Shown here piece after piece: positions 29,299-38,303 of a stretch of 43,947 nt of DNA. This DNA is from an uncultured Opitutia bacterium (GTDB taxonomy: Bacteria > Verrucomicrobiota > Verrucomicrobiia > Opitutales > Opitutaceae): assembly GCA_903861185.1 (NCBI GenBank), contig CAIOTK010000289.1, positions 1-43,947 on the forward strand. The letters run 5' to 3'. The stretch's first letter is position 1, and every line of letters starts with the position of its first letter. The notes beneath the pieces are model-generated. The model was not told the origin of the DNA. It searched no databases and worked only from the letters and a program-made list of their open reading frames with translations. The translations under genes and the position numbers were made by a program.

Positions 29299-30825
29299 TC
29301 AGGGGAGGCGGGGATGCAGGGGAGTGCCGGAGGCGGGATCGCGCGGGTAGAGTGCGCCGTGCTGCTTGAGGGCGGTCACCATCCCCTCCATCAGTCGGCG
29401 CAGCTCCGCCGGGCGTTCGCGCGCGAGGTCGCGCTGTTCGTACGGGTCGTCCGCGAGGTGGAAGAGCTGGTAAGGGGCGCCGTCGGACGCTTTCCCGGGC
29501 ACATAGTGGTAAATGACCTTCCACGGTCCGTCGCGGTAGACGGTGAAGTAATCCGTCCGATGTGGCGCGTGCGGGTAGTGCATCAAAAAGGTGTCCTGCC
29601 GCCGGGGATCCGGTCGGCCGGCGAGTAGCGGATCGAGGGCCTGGCCGTCGACAACGTGGCCCGCGGGAACAGAGACGCCGGCAGCGCCGAGCAGGGTAGG
29701 GAAGAGGTCCATCACCGCGGCAGGCTGGGTCTGCACCGCCCCGGCCGGGATCGGCAGACGGCGCTGGTGCGGGTTGTCGGCGGCGGCGCGGGCCCACGCG
29801 GCGAGGAACGGCACGCGCGTCCCGCCTTCGTAGTGCGAACCCTTTTTGCCCCGCAGGGGCGCCGCGCAGGCGACGGCGTGTTCGTGGCCAAGCGGCGCAT
29901 CGGAGCCGTTGTCGCCGAGGAAAATCACGAGCGTGTTTTCGGCGACGCCGAGTTGTTCGAGGTGGTCGAGGATGTCACCGAGGGATTTGTCGACGCCCTC
30001 GACGAGCGTGGCAAAGGCTTGGGCCTGCGGAGGGCGGCCCGAATCCCGGTAATGGGCGGCGAACCGTGGGTCGGAATTGAACGGCGAGTGCACGCCGTAG
30101 TGCGGAAAATAGAGGAAGAAGGGCCGGCTAGCGCGGACGGCCTCGCCGACGTGGCGCTTGGCCTCGAGGGTGAGGGCCTCGGTGAGGAACGTTTCCGAGC
30201 CGTGGTAGGCGTCGAGGCCGGGGACGGCAGACGAGGCGCGCTTAGCGTTGTTCTTCCCGAAACCGTCCTTGGCGTAATACGTGCCGGGCGCACCGAACGC
30301 GGCGCCGCCGACGTTGACGTCGAACCCAAGGTTCAGCGGATCCGCGCCCTCGGTGCCGACGGGGCCGAAGTGGCCCTTGCCGACGTGAAGTGTGCGGTAG
30401 CCCGCCTGCTGCAGCAGCCGCGCGAGCGTGACGTCCCCGCGGCGGAGACCGCGCCAGTTCCAGTCGGCGGGCCCCTGTGGCCCAGTATTGTCGGTGCTCG
30501 GGTTGATCCAGTTGGTGGTGCGGTGGCGCGCGGCGTTCTGCCCGTTCTGGATCGAGATGCGGGTGGGCGAGCACACGCTCATCGCGCTGAAGTGGCTGAA
30601 CCGGATCCCCCGGGCGGCGAGGCGCTCCATCGCCGGGGTGCGGTAGAACTCATTCAGCGGATGGCGCTGGGGCCGACCTTTGGCGTCCGTGAGGAACGGC
30701 ACGGATGAATCCATCACACCCATATCGTCGATGAGGAACACGACGAGGTTCGGCCGGGTGGGCGCGGCGGCGTGGAGCGGCGCGAGCGCGGTAACGAGCA
30801 GCAGGAGGGCGATAAGGCGGTGCAT
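29299..30825 (-). CDS. Sulfatase 4 (S1 family, Cys-type)
   Basis: NLVVFLIDDMGVMDSS; CSPTRISIQNGQNAARH (30559-30573); HVGKGHFG in place of the usual GKWH. Confidence 0.92.
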   Translation of the reverse strand: MHRLIALLLLVTALAPLHAAAPTRPNLVVFLIDDMGVMDSSVPFLTDAKGRPQRHPLNEFYRTPAMERLAARGIRFSHFSAMSVCSPTRISIQNGQNAARHRTTNWINPSTDNTGPQGPADWNWRGLRRGDVTLARLLQQAGYRTLHVGKGHFGPVGTEGADPLNLGFDVNVGGAAFGAPGTYYAKDGFGKNNAKRASSAVPGLDAYHGSETFLTEALTLEAKRHVGEAVRASRPFFLYFPHYGVHSPFNSDPRFAAHYRDSGRPPQAQAFATLVEGVDKSLGDILDHLEQLGVAENTLVIFLGDNGSDAPLGHEHAVACAAPLRGKKGSHYEGGTRVPFLAAWARAAADNPHQRRLPIPAGAVQTQPAAVMDLFPTLLGAAGVSVPAGHVVDGQALDPLLAGRPDPRRQDTFLMHYPHAPHRTDYFTVYRDGPWKVIYHYVPGKASDGAPYQLFHLADDPYEQRDLARERPAELRRLMEGMVTALKQHGALYPRDPASGTPLHPRLP

Positions 30826-30839
30826 CGCGCAGGCTGGGT

Positions 30840-32441
30840 TCAGGGGACGAGGAGCGGCATCCAGAGGCCCTCGCGCACGGCGGGGGCCTCACCGGAGGCG
30901 GGGTACGAGGCGCGCACGGCCGAAGCGAGTTTTGCCGCCAGCTCGCGGCGCGTGGCGGCGTGCTCTGGCCGGTCCGCGAGGTTGGTCAGCTCGCCCGGGT
31001 CGCGGTCGTGGTCGTAGAGCTCGGCGCCGTGCTTCCCAGCGTCGCCCCACTCGGTGTAGCGCCAGCGCGCCGTGCGCAGGCTGTAGCCGAAGAAGCGTTC
31101 CCCGGGTTCCCCGCCGCTGACGGCTTTCTTGTTGGCCCGGGTTCCGGCCTTTGCCTTCGCGGGCGCGGGTTCCGCCTTTGCCGCGACCGCGCCGGCGGGA
31201 CGACCGCCCCGCGCGACCTGGGTCAGCGCCCAACCGCGCGCGGCGGCTGCGGGATCCTTGAGCAACGGCACCAGGCTCTCCCCCTGGAGGTTGGCGGGAG
31301 CGGCGACCCCCGCGAGTTCGCAGAGCGTCGGGTAGAGATCGACCTGGCTCACCGGCGTCCGCACAACCGAGCCGGGGCGGCCCACGCCGGGGGCCACGAT
31401 GAGGAGCGGCACGCGTGCCGAGGGTTCGAACAGGCTCTGTTTTTGCCACAAGCCGTGCTCGCCGGTGAGGTAGCCGTGATCGCTGGTGAAGACGAGGGTC
31501 GTCGAGTCCGCTAGGCCGAGGCGGTCCAAAGCTGCGAGGACGCGTCCCACCTGGGCGTCCATAAAGCTGATGCTGGCATAGTAGGCCTGCAGGGCCTGCC
31601 GGCGCAGGGGATCGGTCAAGTTGTCTTGCTCGCGCTTGTAACTCGCGAGGGCCGCCGCCGGCAGGTCCCCCTGGTCCTCCTTTACGCCGCTGACGACGCG
31701 CATCTCGGCCTCGGGATAGGCGGCGAAGTAGGGGCGGGGGGCGACGTACGGGGTGTGCGGCCGGAAGAAGCCGACGGCCAAGAAGAAGGGCCGGTCGCGG
31801 CGGTTGGCGCAGCGCTCGAGGACCCACTCGGCGGCGTCCGCCAGCTTCCCGTCGGTGTGGTGCTCGTCGCCCTTGGGGGAGGCGTACCAGCTTAGAGTGC
31901 CGCCGAACGAACCGGGGGTCAGGCTGAAGATCTTCGGGTGCTCCTCGAGGCGGTCGACGCCGGCGGGGTTCAGCTCCAATTCCCAAGAGGCCGGGTCGTC
32001 GTGTCCGTCCGTCCCGATCGAATTGGGCACACCGTAGTGGTACAGTTTGCCGAGGCGGGCCGCGAACCAGCCTTGATGGCGGAAGGCCTGGGGCAGGCTG
32101 ACCTGTTGGGGCACGGTCTGACGGAAGATCTGGTTGTTGCCGTAGATGCCCGAGCTGTTCGGGTAGAGGCCGGTCAGCATCGAGTTCCGGCTGGGTCCGC
32201 AGAGCGGGAAAGTGCAGTACGCGCGGTCGAAGCGGACCCCGCGCGCGGCGAGGCGGTCGAGGTGGGGTGTTCGCGCCTGCGGGTCGCCGTAGGCCCCGAG
32301 CAGGGTGTTCAGGTCGTCGGCGATGATGAACAGGACGTTGGGCAGGCGCGCGGAGCCGGGGGCGGGCGCGGCGGCGTGGGCGGCGGGGAACAGCAGCAGG
32401 CTCGCGAGGAGCGGGAAGAGTCGGCGGAGCGAGAGATTCAT
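30840..32441 (-). CDS. Sulfatase 5 (iduronate-2-sulfatase-like, Cys-type)
   Basis: Start MNLSLRRLFPLLASLLLFPAAHA; NVLFIIADDLNTLLGAYGD; CGPSRNSMLTGLYPNSSGIYGNNQIFR (32187-32201); FFLAVGFFRPHTPYVAP; FTSDHGYLTGEHGLWQKQSLFEPSARVPLLI. Confidence 0.93.
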   Translation of the reverse strand: MNLSLRRLFPLLASLLLFPAAHAAAPAPGSARLPNVLFIIADDLNTLLGAYGDPQARTPHLDRLAARGVRFDRAYCTFPLCGPSRNSMLTGLYPNSSGIYGNNQIFRQTVPQQVSLPQAFRHQGWFAARLGKLYHYGVPNSIGTDGHDDPASWELELNPAGVDRLEEHPKIFSLTPGSFGGTLSWYASPKGDEHHTDGKLADAAEWVLERCANRRDRPFFLAVGFFRPHTPYVAPRPYFAAYPEAEMRVVSGVKEDQGDLPAAALASYKREQDNLTDPLRRQALQAYYASISFMDAQVGRVLAALDRLGLADSTTLVFTSDHGYLTGEHGLWQKQSLFEPSARVPLLIVAPGVGRPGSVVRTPVSQVDLYPTLCELAGVAAPANLQGESLVPLLKDPAAAARGWALTQVARGGRPAGAVAAKAEPAPAKAKAGTRANKKAVSGGEPGERFFGYSLRTARWRYTEWGDAGKHGAELYDHDRDPGELTNLADRPEHAATRRELAAKLASAVRASYPASGEAPAVREGLWMPLLVP

Positions 32442-32458
32442 AGCGGATAAAAGGCGAA

Positions 32459-33931
32459 TCAGCGTTGAGGTGGTGTCTGCTTCTTCTTGCGCGCCGCGGC
32501 GGGGTCGCCGGTGGCTGCGCGGTTCAGGTAGGTGGCAAATTCCCAGCGGTCCTTCCAGGCCTCCAAGTACGGCGCGTAGCCGGGCGTCTCGTACCAGTTC
32601 ACCCGGCCCGGATCCGGTGGCTCCACGCGGCCGCCCGGATAGTCGCGGCCCGCGATGCTTGCCTCGACGGTGGCGTTCCAGCTGAGCAGCGCTTCCCGCA
32701 GGCGCGCGGCAAGGGCGGGTTGTTCTCCTACCAGATCGCGCGCCTCGGCCGGATCGGCCTCGAGGTCGTAAAGTTGCGCCGCGCCGCGGCCGTGGTCCTC
32801 GGCGATCAGCTTGTGCCGCCCATCGATCCACGCCGCTCGCTGGCCATAGCGGAACGGGATCGGCTGCTCGCGCCGCGCGGGCTCCCCGGTGAACAGCGGG
32901 CGCAGGCTCTGCCCGTCGAGGGGCCGCAGGAGGGCCGCCGCGGGCACCCCGGCGAGGTCCGCGACGGTGGGAAAGAGGTCCATCGTGCAGGCGGGGAAGG
33001 AGGTCACCCGCGGGCGGATGACGGCCGGCCATTCGATGATACCGGGGACCCGGATGCCGCCTTCGAACAGGGTGCCCTTGTTGCCCCGCAGGCCGCCTAC
33101 CGACGATGGCTTCACCTCGGGCAGACCGCCGTTGTCGCTGCAGAAGACGAGGAGGGTGTCGCGCTCGAGGCCGAGCCGGCGGAGGGCCGCCCGCAGGGTG
33201 CCGATACTCCGATCCAGCGCGACTAACTCGCCGTAGTGGTGGGAGGACTTCTCGTCGAGATGCGCGAAGGGCGCGCGGTCTGCCTCCAGCGCGCGGAATG
33301 GGCTGTGGGGTGATCCGTACCAGATAACCCCGAACATCGGGCGTCCGCCGCCGCGGTGGCGCTCGAGGAACTGGATCGCCTCGGCCACGATTACCTCCGA
33401 CGAGTCTCCGCGTTGCTCCTCGAACTTGCCCTGCCGGCTGAGCAGCGGGTTCTGGTCGAAGAAATTGGAGACGGACACCCACTCATCGAAGCCGAAACGC
33501 CCCGGGTGGCGCGGGTCGTCCGCGAGCAGCGGCACGCCCGGGCCGGCGTGGCCGTTGAGATGCCATTTGCCGAAGTGGCCGGTGACGTACCCTGCGGCTT
33601 TTAGGCCTTGGGCGACGGTGCGTTCCTGCAGACGCAGGGGATAACCGTGGCTGAGGGCGCCGGTGCGGTCGTGGCTGCGGCCGGTCATTACGGTCGCGCG
33701 CGTCGGGGAACACACTGGACCGCCGGCGTAGAACCGCTCGAAGCGCAGGCCATTGGCTGCCATCGCGTCCAAGTGTGGCGTCTTCAGCACCGGATGGCCG
33801 CGGTAGCCGGTCTGCCCCCAGCCCATATCGTCGGCCATTACGAACAGGATGTGCGGGCGGGTCGGTTCACCAGCCCGGCCGAGGGCGGCGCAGGCCAAAG
33901 CGAAGAACAGGGCGGTGAGGTGGGGTTTCAT
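32459..33931 (-). CDS. Sulfatase 6 (S1 arylsulfatase, Cys-type)
   Basis: Start MKPHLTALFFALACAALGRAG; HILFVMADDMGWGQTGYRG; CSPTRATVMTGRSHDRTG (33698-33712); HFGKWHLNG. Confidence 0.93.
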   Translation of the reverse strand: MKPHLTALFFALACAALGRAGEPTRPHILFVMADDMGWGQTGYRGHPVLKTPHLDAMAANGLRFERFYAGGPVCSPTRATVMTGRSHDRTGALSHGYPLRLQERTVAQGLKAAGYVTGHFGKWHLNGHAGPGVPLLADDPRHPGRFGFDEWVSVSNFFDQNPLLSRQGKFEEQRGDSSEVIVAEAIQFLERHRGGGRPMFGVIWYGSPHSPFRALEADRAPFAHLDEKSSHHYGELVALDRSIGTLRAALRRLGLERDTLLVFCSDNGGLPEVKPSSVGGLRGNKGTLFEGGIRVPGIIEWPAVIRPRVTSFPACTMDLFPTVADLAGVPAAALLRPLDGQSLRPLFTGEPARREQPIPFRYGQRAAWIDGRHKLIAEDHGRGAAQLYDLEADPAEARDLVGEQPALAARLREALLSWNATVEASIAGRDYPGGRVEPPDPGRVNWYETPGYAPYLEAWKDRWEFATYLNRAATGDPAAARKKKQTPPQR

Positions 33932-33969
33932 CGGGCGGAAAGACGGTGGGGGCGAGACGGAGGTGACGT

Positions 33970-35835
33970 TCAAGGAGCGAGGCGGCCGGGCAGGTACTCC
34001 ACCATCCGGCCGACGTACTCTGCGGCGTCCGACTGCGCCGGGTCATCGAGTGCTGCGCCCTGGATGTCAGGCACCAGCGGGGCGGCCGCGGTGCCCAAGC
34101 GACTCGCGGTCACGAGGGCGACGAGCCTTGTTGCGGCATCCGGCGCCTGCAGCGCCGCGCGGAATACGGGCAGCACGGGGTCGATGGGACCCAGGCGCGC
34201 GAGGGCCTCGGCGGCGGCGAGGCGCACGTCGGGCGAGGGGTCCTCGAGGCTGGCGGTCAACGCCGGGCGCGCCTCGCCGGCCGCCGCGCGCAGGGCGAGG
34301 AGCCCGGTGGCGCCCCACCAGCGGAGGGCGGCGTCCGGAGAACGCAGCAGTGCGCTGAGTTCCGCGAGGTTCCGGGGATCCCGCGCGCCGGCGAGGTCGG
34401 CTGCCCGGAGCAGTTCCGGGAGCGGGTTGCCGGCCCGATCCGTCGCGAGCTCGTAGGGGGTGCGCCCCGCGGCGCGCCGGCGCATTTCGCCTTCGGGGAG
34501 GAGGCCGAGGTCGCCTGCCGCGATCATCTCGCGCCGCAGAAGCGCCCGCAGGCGCGCAAGGTCCGCGGCATAGGACGGGTCCGCGGCGAGATTATGCACC
34601 TGCCACGGGTCGCGGGCGACGTCGTAGAGCTCCTCCGCGGGCTTGCTCTCAGCGAAGAACCGCGCCGCCGGCCCGGTGAGCCTGCCCTCCCGGTGGCATT
34701 GTTCCCAGGCGCGGGTGCTGGCGTGCTGCCAGAGGTAACTCAGGTACTGGGCATAGGGCAGGTGCGGCTGGAAGTTGCGCAGGTACTGGAAGCGCCCGTC
34801 GCGCACGTAGCGGACGGTCTCCGGCGCCTCCCCCTGACGGTCCTTGCCCCCGAAGATCCATTCCCGCGGCGCCCCCGCCGCCGGGCCCAGGAACGCGTGG
34901 CCTTGGAAATGCGCCGGCGCCGGCACGCCGGCGAGGCTCAGCATCGTCGGCGCGAAATCCACGAACGTGACGAGCCGGTCGACGGTGCCGCCCGGCGCCG
35001 CGGGCGCGAGGTGGCGCCAGCGCTCCGGGAAACGCGCTAGCAGGGGCACGTGCAACCCCGGGCCCCACGCCCACATCTTGATGCCCGGCATCCCCGTGCC
35101 GTGATCCGAGAAGAAGAATACGAGGGTGTCTCCCGCGAGGCCGTCCCGCTCCAGCTCCGCGAGTAGGTCGCCGACCTGCAGGTCCATTGCGGTGACGTTC
35201 TCGTAGTGGCGCGCCCAGTCGCGCCGGAACTCGGGGGTGTCCGGGTGGATCGGTGGCACGGTGACCCGCGCTGGGTCGCGCCGCTGCTCGGGGCGCAGCC
35301 GCCGGGTGTTCGCTTGGTATTTTCCCTCCGGGCAGAAGATCTGGCTCTGGTGGGTGACGGTAAAGTTAAACACCGCGAAGAAAGGCTGCCCCGGTCGCCG
35401 GCTCCGCCAGTGCGCGCGCGGCCCGGACTCGTCCCATGTCCCGGCCGGCGTCGCGAAGTTGTAGTCCTCCTTCGCGTTGTTGGTGGCGTGGTAGCCCGCT
35501 GCCCGCAGGTAAGCCGGGAAGGGCCGCACCGCCGCGGGCAGGCGCGTCGTCGAGCGCATCGGGTGGCTGCCCAGCCGCAGCGGGAGCACGCCCGTGATCA
35601 GGCACGAGCGGCTGGGCGCGCAGACACCGGTGTAAGCGAAGGCCTGCGTGTAGCGGACGCCCTCTTTCGCCAGCGCGTCGAGGTGAGGCGTGACGGCGAA
35701 CGCGTCCCCGTAGGCCCCGAGGTGCGGACCGGTGTCCTCGCAGGTGATCCAGAGGATGTTGGGCCGGACAGCCCCGCGAACCCCGGCCGCGAGGAGCAGG
35801 CCAACGGCCCCGAGCAGAAACAGACCCCGTCTCAT
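33970..35835 (-). CDS. Sulfatase 7 (heparan N-sulfatase-like, Cys-type) with C-terminal HEAT-like repeats
   Basis: Start MRRGLFLLGAVGLLLAAGVRG; NILWITCEDTGPHLGAYGD; CAPSRSCLITGVLPLRLGSHPMRS (35608-35622); C-terminal alanine/leucine-rich helical repeats DPSPDVRLAAAEALARLGP. Confidence 0.92.
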   Translation of the reverse strand: MRRGLFLLGAVGLLLAAGVRGAVRPNILWITCEDTGPHLGAYGDAFAVTPHLDALAKEGVRYTQAFAYTGVCAPSRSCLITGVLPLRLGSHPMRSTTRLPAAVRPFPAYLRAAGYHATNNAKEDYNFATPAGTWDESGPRAHWRSRRPGQPFFAVFNFTVTHQSQIFCPEGKYQANTRRLRPEQRRDPARVTVPPIHPDTPEFRRDWARHYENVTAMDLQVGDLLAELERDGLAGDTLVFFFSDHGTGMPGIKMWAWGPGLHVPLLARFPERWRHLAPAAPGGTVDRLVTFVDFAPTMLSLAGVPAPAHFQGHAFLGPAAGAPREWIFGGKDRQGEAPETVRYVRDGRFQYLRNFQPHLPYAQYLSYLWQHASTRAWEQCHREGRLTGPAARFFAESKPAEELYDVARDPWQVHNLAADPSYAADLARLRALLRREMIAAGDLGLLPEGEMRRRAAGRTPYELATDRAGNPLPELLRAADLAGARDPRNLAELSALLRSPDAALRWWGATGLLALRAAAGEARPALTASLEDPSPDVRLAAAEALARLGPIDPVLPVFRAALQAPDAATRLVALVTASRLGTAAAPLVPDIQGAALDDPAQSDAAEYVGRMVEYLPGRLAP

Positions 35836-37187
35836 TTCCTGCCGCTTTGCTTGCCGCCGCCCGCGCCTTCGCCGCCCTTGGAGGCGGCCGACACTTTGTG
35901 TTTGGCCACGTGCGCCGGCCGGGCTTGCGCGTACCGGTCGAGTTCGGCTTGCAGGCGCGCGCGAGCCGCGGCGGCGGAACCCGCGACCTCCCCGCCGGGC
36001 AGTGGCCGCTCCTCGAAGGGATCCTGTCCTAGGTCGAAGAAGCGTCCGTCGCGGTAGAGCTTGTGGGTGCGGCCCTGGGCATATTCGAAGGTCGCGGTTG
36101 GCCCGCCGTTGCGCGCGTACCACACGTAATACGCCTCGCGGGGAGTGCCGGGATCGCCGCCAAGCTGCGGCAGGAAGCTCACGCCATCCAGCCCGGCCGG
36201 TACCGGCACGCCCGCCGCCGCGCACAGGGTCGGCAGGAAATCCACGCTCGCCACGAGGTCGCCGTTGACCCGCCCGGCCGGCACGCGCCGCGGCCAGCTG
36301 GCGATGAGCGGCACGTGGTTGCCCCGCACCGTGCTCGTACCCTTGCCGCCGACGTAGTCCGCGCCGCGGAAGCGCGAGGTCACGCTGGGGTGCGTGCCAT
36401 TGTCGCCCGTGAACAGAATCAGCGTGTCCTCGCGTAGCCCCAGCTCCTCGAGCTTCGCCACGAGCCGCCCCACCATTTTGTCCATATACGCGGTCATATC
36501 CGCGAAATGCCGGACGTCCCTTAGCGCCTGCTCGCCCTGCGTCCGCGGATCCCAGTTCGCACTGTCCGGCGTCGGCTGGAACGGGTCGTGCGTCAGGATC
36601 ATCGGGTAATACAGGAAGAACGGCTGCGCGCGGTGGCGCGTGACGAAGTCGAGGGCGAAGTCGTTGACGAGCTTCGGCCCGTATTCGCCTGCGTTGAAGT
36701 CGAGCTCCTTCCCGTTGTGCTCGATCCCGGGGTTGGCGTACCGCGGCGGCCGCCGGGTGTGCTGCCAAAGGTAGGCCTCGTCGAAGCCGAAGTGTCGCGG
36801 CAGGTCCGCCCCTTGGCCCAGCTGCCACTTGCCCGCGATGCCCGTGGTGTAGCCGGCCGCCCGCAGAAGATGAGCGAAGGTCACGGCCTTCGGGTCCAGC
36901 AGCCCGAACTCGAGGTAATTGCGGACGTTGTACAGCCCGGTCATCAGCTGCACGCGCGTCGGCGTGCAGAGGGGCTGCACGAAGCACCGTTCGAACCGCA
37001 TCCCGCCTGCGGCAAGGCGATCGAGATGCGGGGTGCGGTAGGACTCACCGCCGTTGGCGGTGACGCACTCGTAGCCGAAGTCGTCCGCCATAATGAGGAC
37101 GAGGTTCGGCCGGCGCTCAGCGGCGGCGACGAGTGCCGGCAGGCCAACCGCGAGAAGGAGGACGCGGAAGAGGTACGGAAGGGGCAT
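35832..37187 (-). CDS. Sulfatase 8 (S1 family, Cys-type)
   Basis: Signal peptide; NLVLIMADDFGYECVTANGG; CTPTRVQLMTGLYNVRNY (36954-36968); basic Gly/Lys tail SKGGEGAGGGKQSGRK; 4-bp overlap with sulfatase 7. Confidence 0.92.
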   Translation of the reverse strand: MPLPYLFRVLLLAVGLPALVAAAERRPNLVLIMADDFGYECVTANGGESYRTPHLDRLAAGGMRFERCFVQPLCTPTRVQLMTGLYNVRNYLEFGLLDPKAVTFAHLLRAAGYTTGIAGKWQLGQGADLPRHFGFDEAYLWQHTRRPPRYANPGIEHNGKELDFNAGEYGPKLVNDFALDFVTRHRAQPFFLYYPMILTHDPFQPTPDSANWDPRTQGEQALRDVRHFADMTAYMDKMVGRLVAKLEELGLREDTLILFTGDNGTHPSVTSRFRGADYVGGKGTSTVRGNHVPLIASWPRRVPAGRVNGDLVASVDFLPTLCAAAGVPVPAGLDGVSFLPQLGGDPGTPREAYYVWYARNGGPTATFEYAQGRTHKLYRDGRFFDLGQDPFEERPLPGGEVAGSAAAARARLQAELDRYAQARPAHVAKHKVSAASKGGEGAGGGKQSGRK

Positions 37188-37244
37188 TGGGGTATGGGAG
37201 GCTCCCGCACGCTCCGCCCTTTTTGAAGGAAAATCGCGTCTTTC

Positions 37245-38303
37245 TCAGTCTACGCCGGGCCGGTACTCGATGACGTGGCGGTAGGTCTCGCCGGGCCGCA
37301 GCACGCACGACGGGAAGGCTGTCTGGTTGGGCGAATCCGGGAATGCTTGAGGTTCGAGGCACAGGCCGGCGCGGAGCGCGTGCGCCCGCCCGCCCTTGCC
37401 GGCTTGGCGGCCGTCAAGGAAGTTGCCCGAGTAGAACTGTACGCCCGGTGCGGTGGACCAGACTTCGAGCGTCCGCCCGCTCGCCGCGTCCCGCACCCGC
37501 CCGTGCCGGGCGAGGACGCCCGGGGGCTGGCCCGGGATGAAGGTGTGGTCGTAGCCGCGGCCCCGCCGCAGCTGCTCGTCGTCCGCCGCGATCCGCGCGC
37601 CGACCGGCGTCGGCCGCTGGAAATCGAAGGGCGTGCCCGCCACGGGCCGGCGTTCGCCAGTCGGGATGAGGTTCGCGTCCACCGGCAGGAAGCGTTCCGC
37701 GTCCAGTTGGAGCTCGTGGCCGAGGATGTCGGGCGCGTCCCCGAGGTTGAAGTAGGTATGCTGGGTCAGGTTGACCACGGTGGGCGCGTCGGTGGTCGCG
37801 GTCAGGGTGAAGCGCAAGGTTCCGTCGTCCGCTAGTTCGTGGTCGGCGGTGACGCGCAGGGATCCGGGAAAACCCTCGTCGCCGGCGGGGCTAACGTGCG
37901 TGAGGCGGAGCACCGGGCCCGCGAGGCCGGTGAGGACCTCCGGGTGCCACGCGGCTTGGTCGAAGCCGCGCCGACCGCCGTGCAGGCAGTTTGGGCCGTC
38001 GTTGGCGGCGAGAGGATAGGCCCGGCCATCGAGGGTGAACGTGGCGCCAGCGATCCGGTTCGCGTAGCGCCCAACCAAGCAGCCGAAGAACGGGTTGTAG
38101 CGCAGGTAGTCCGCGAGGTGGTCGTAGCCGAGGACGATATCATCCGGTCGCCCGGCGCGGTCCGGGGTGACATAGCGCACCAAAATGCCGCCGTGGGTGC
38201 AAAAGGCCGCCTCGTGGCCCCGGGGGCCGCGCAGGGTGAAGAGGGAGATGGCGTCGCCGGCCGGGGTCGTGCCGAAAGGGGTGGAAGCGATCTTCGCGGG
38301 CAT
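37245..38303 (-). CDS. galM: Aldose 1-epimerase
   Basis: Start MPAKIASTPFGTTPAGDAISLFTLRG; NPFFGCLVGRYANRIAGATFTLDG; NDGPNCLHGGRRGFDQAAW; NLTQHTYFNLGD. Confidence 0.92.
   Translation of the reverse strand: MPAKIASTPFGTTPAGDAISLFTLRGPRGHEAAFCTHGGILVRYVTPDRAGRPDDIVLGYDHLADYLRYNPFFGCLVGRYANRIAGATFTLDGRAYPLAANDGPNCLHGGRRGFDQAAWHPEVLTGLAGPVLRLTHVSPAGDEGFPGSLRVTADHELADDGTLRFTLTATTDAPTVVNLTQHTYFNLGDAPDILGHELQLDAERFLPVDANLIPTGERRPVAGTPFDFQRPTPVGARIAADDEQLRRGRGYDHTFIPGQPPGVLARHGRVRDAASGRTLEVWSTAPGVQFYSGNFLDGRQAGKGGRAHALRAGLCLEPQAFPDSPNQTAFPSCVLRPGETYRHVIEYRPGVD

Noticed and set aside
30840-33482. 880-aa ORF that would fuse extra N-terminal sequence onto sulfatase 5
   Set aside because: The extension is Arg/Pro-rich nonsense overlapping sulfatase 6 in another frame; a proper signal peptide starts at 32441.
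33970-36987. 1005-aa ORF apparently fusing sulfatase 7 to upstream sequence
   Set aside because: The extension is out of frame with sulfatase 8; signal peptide and Met at 35835 give the real start.
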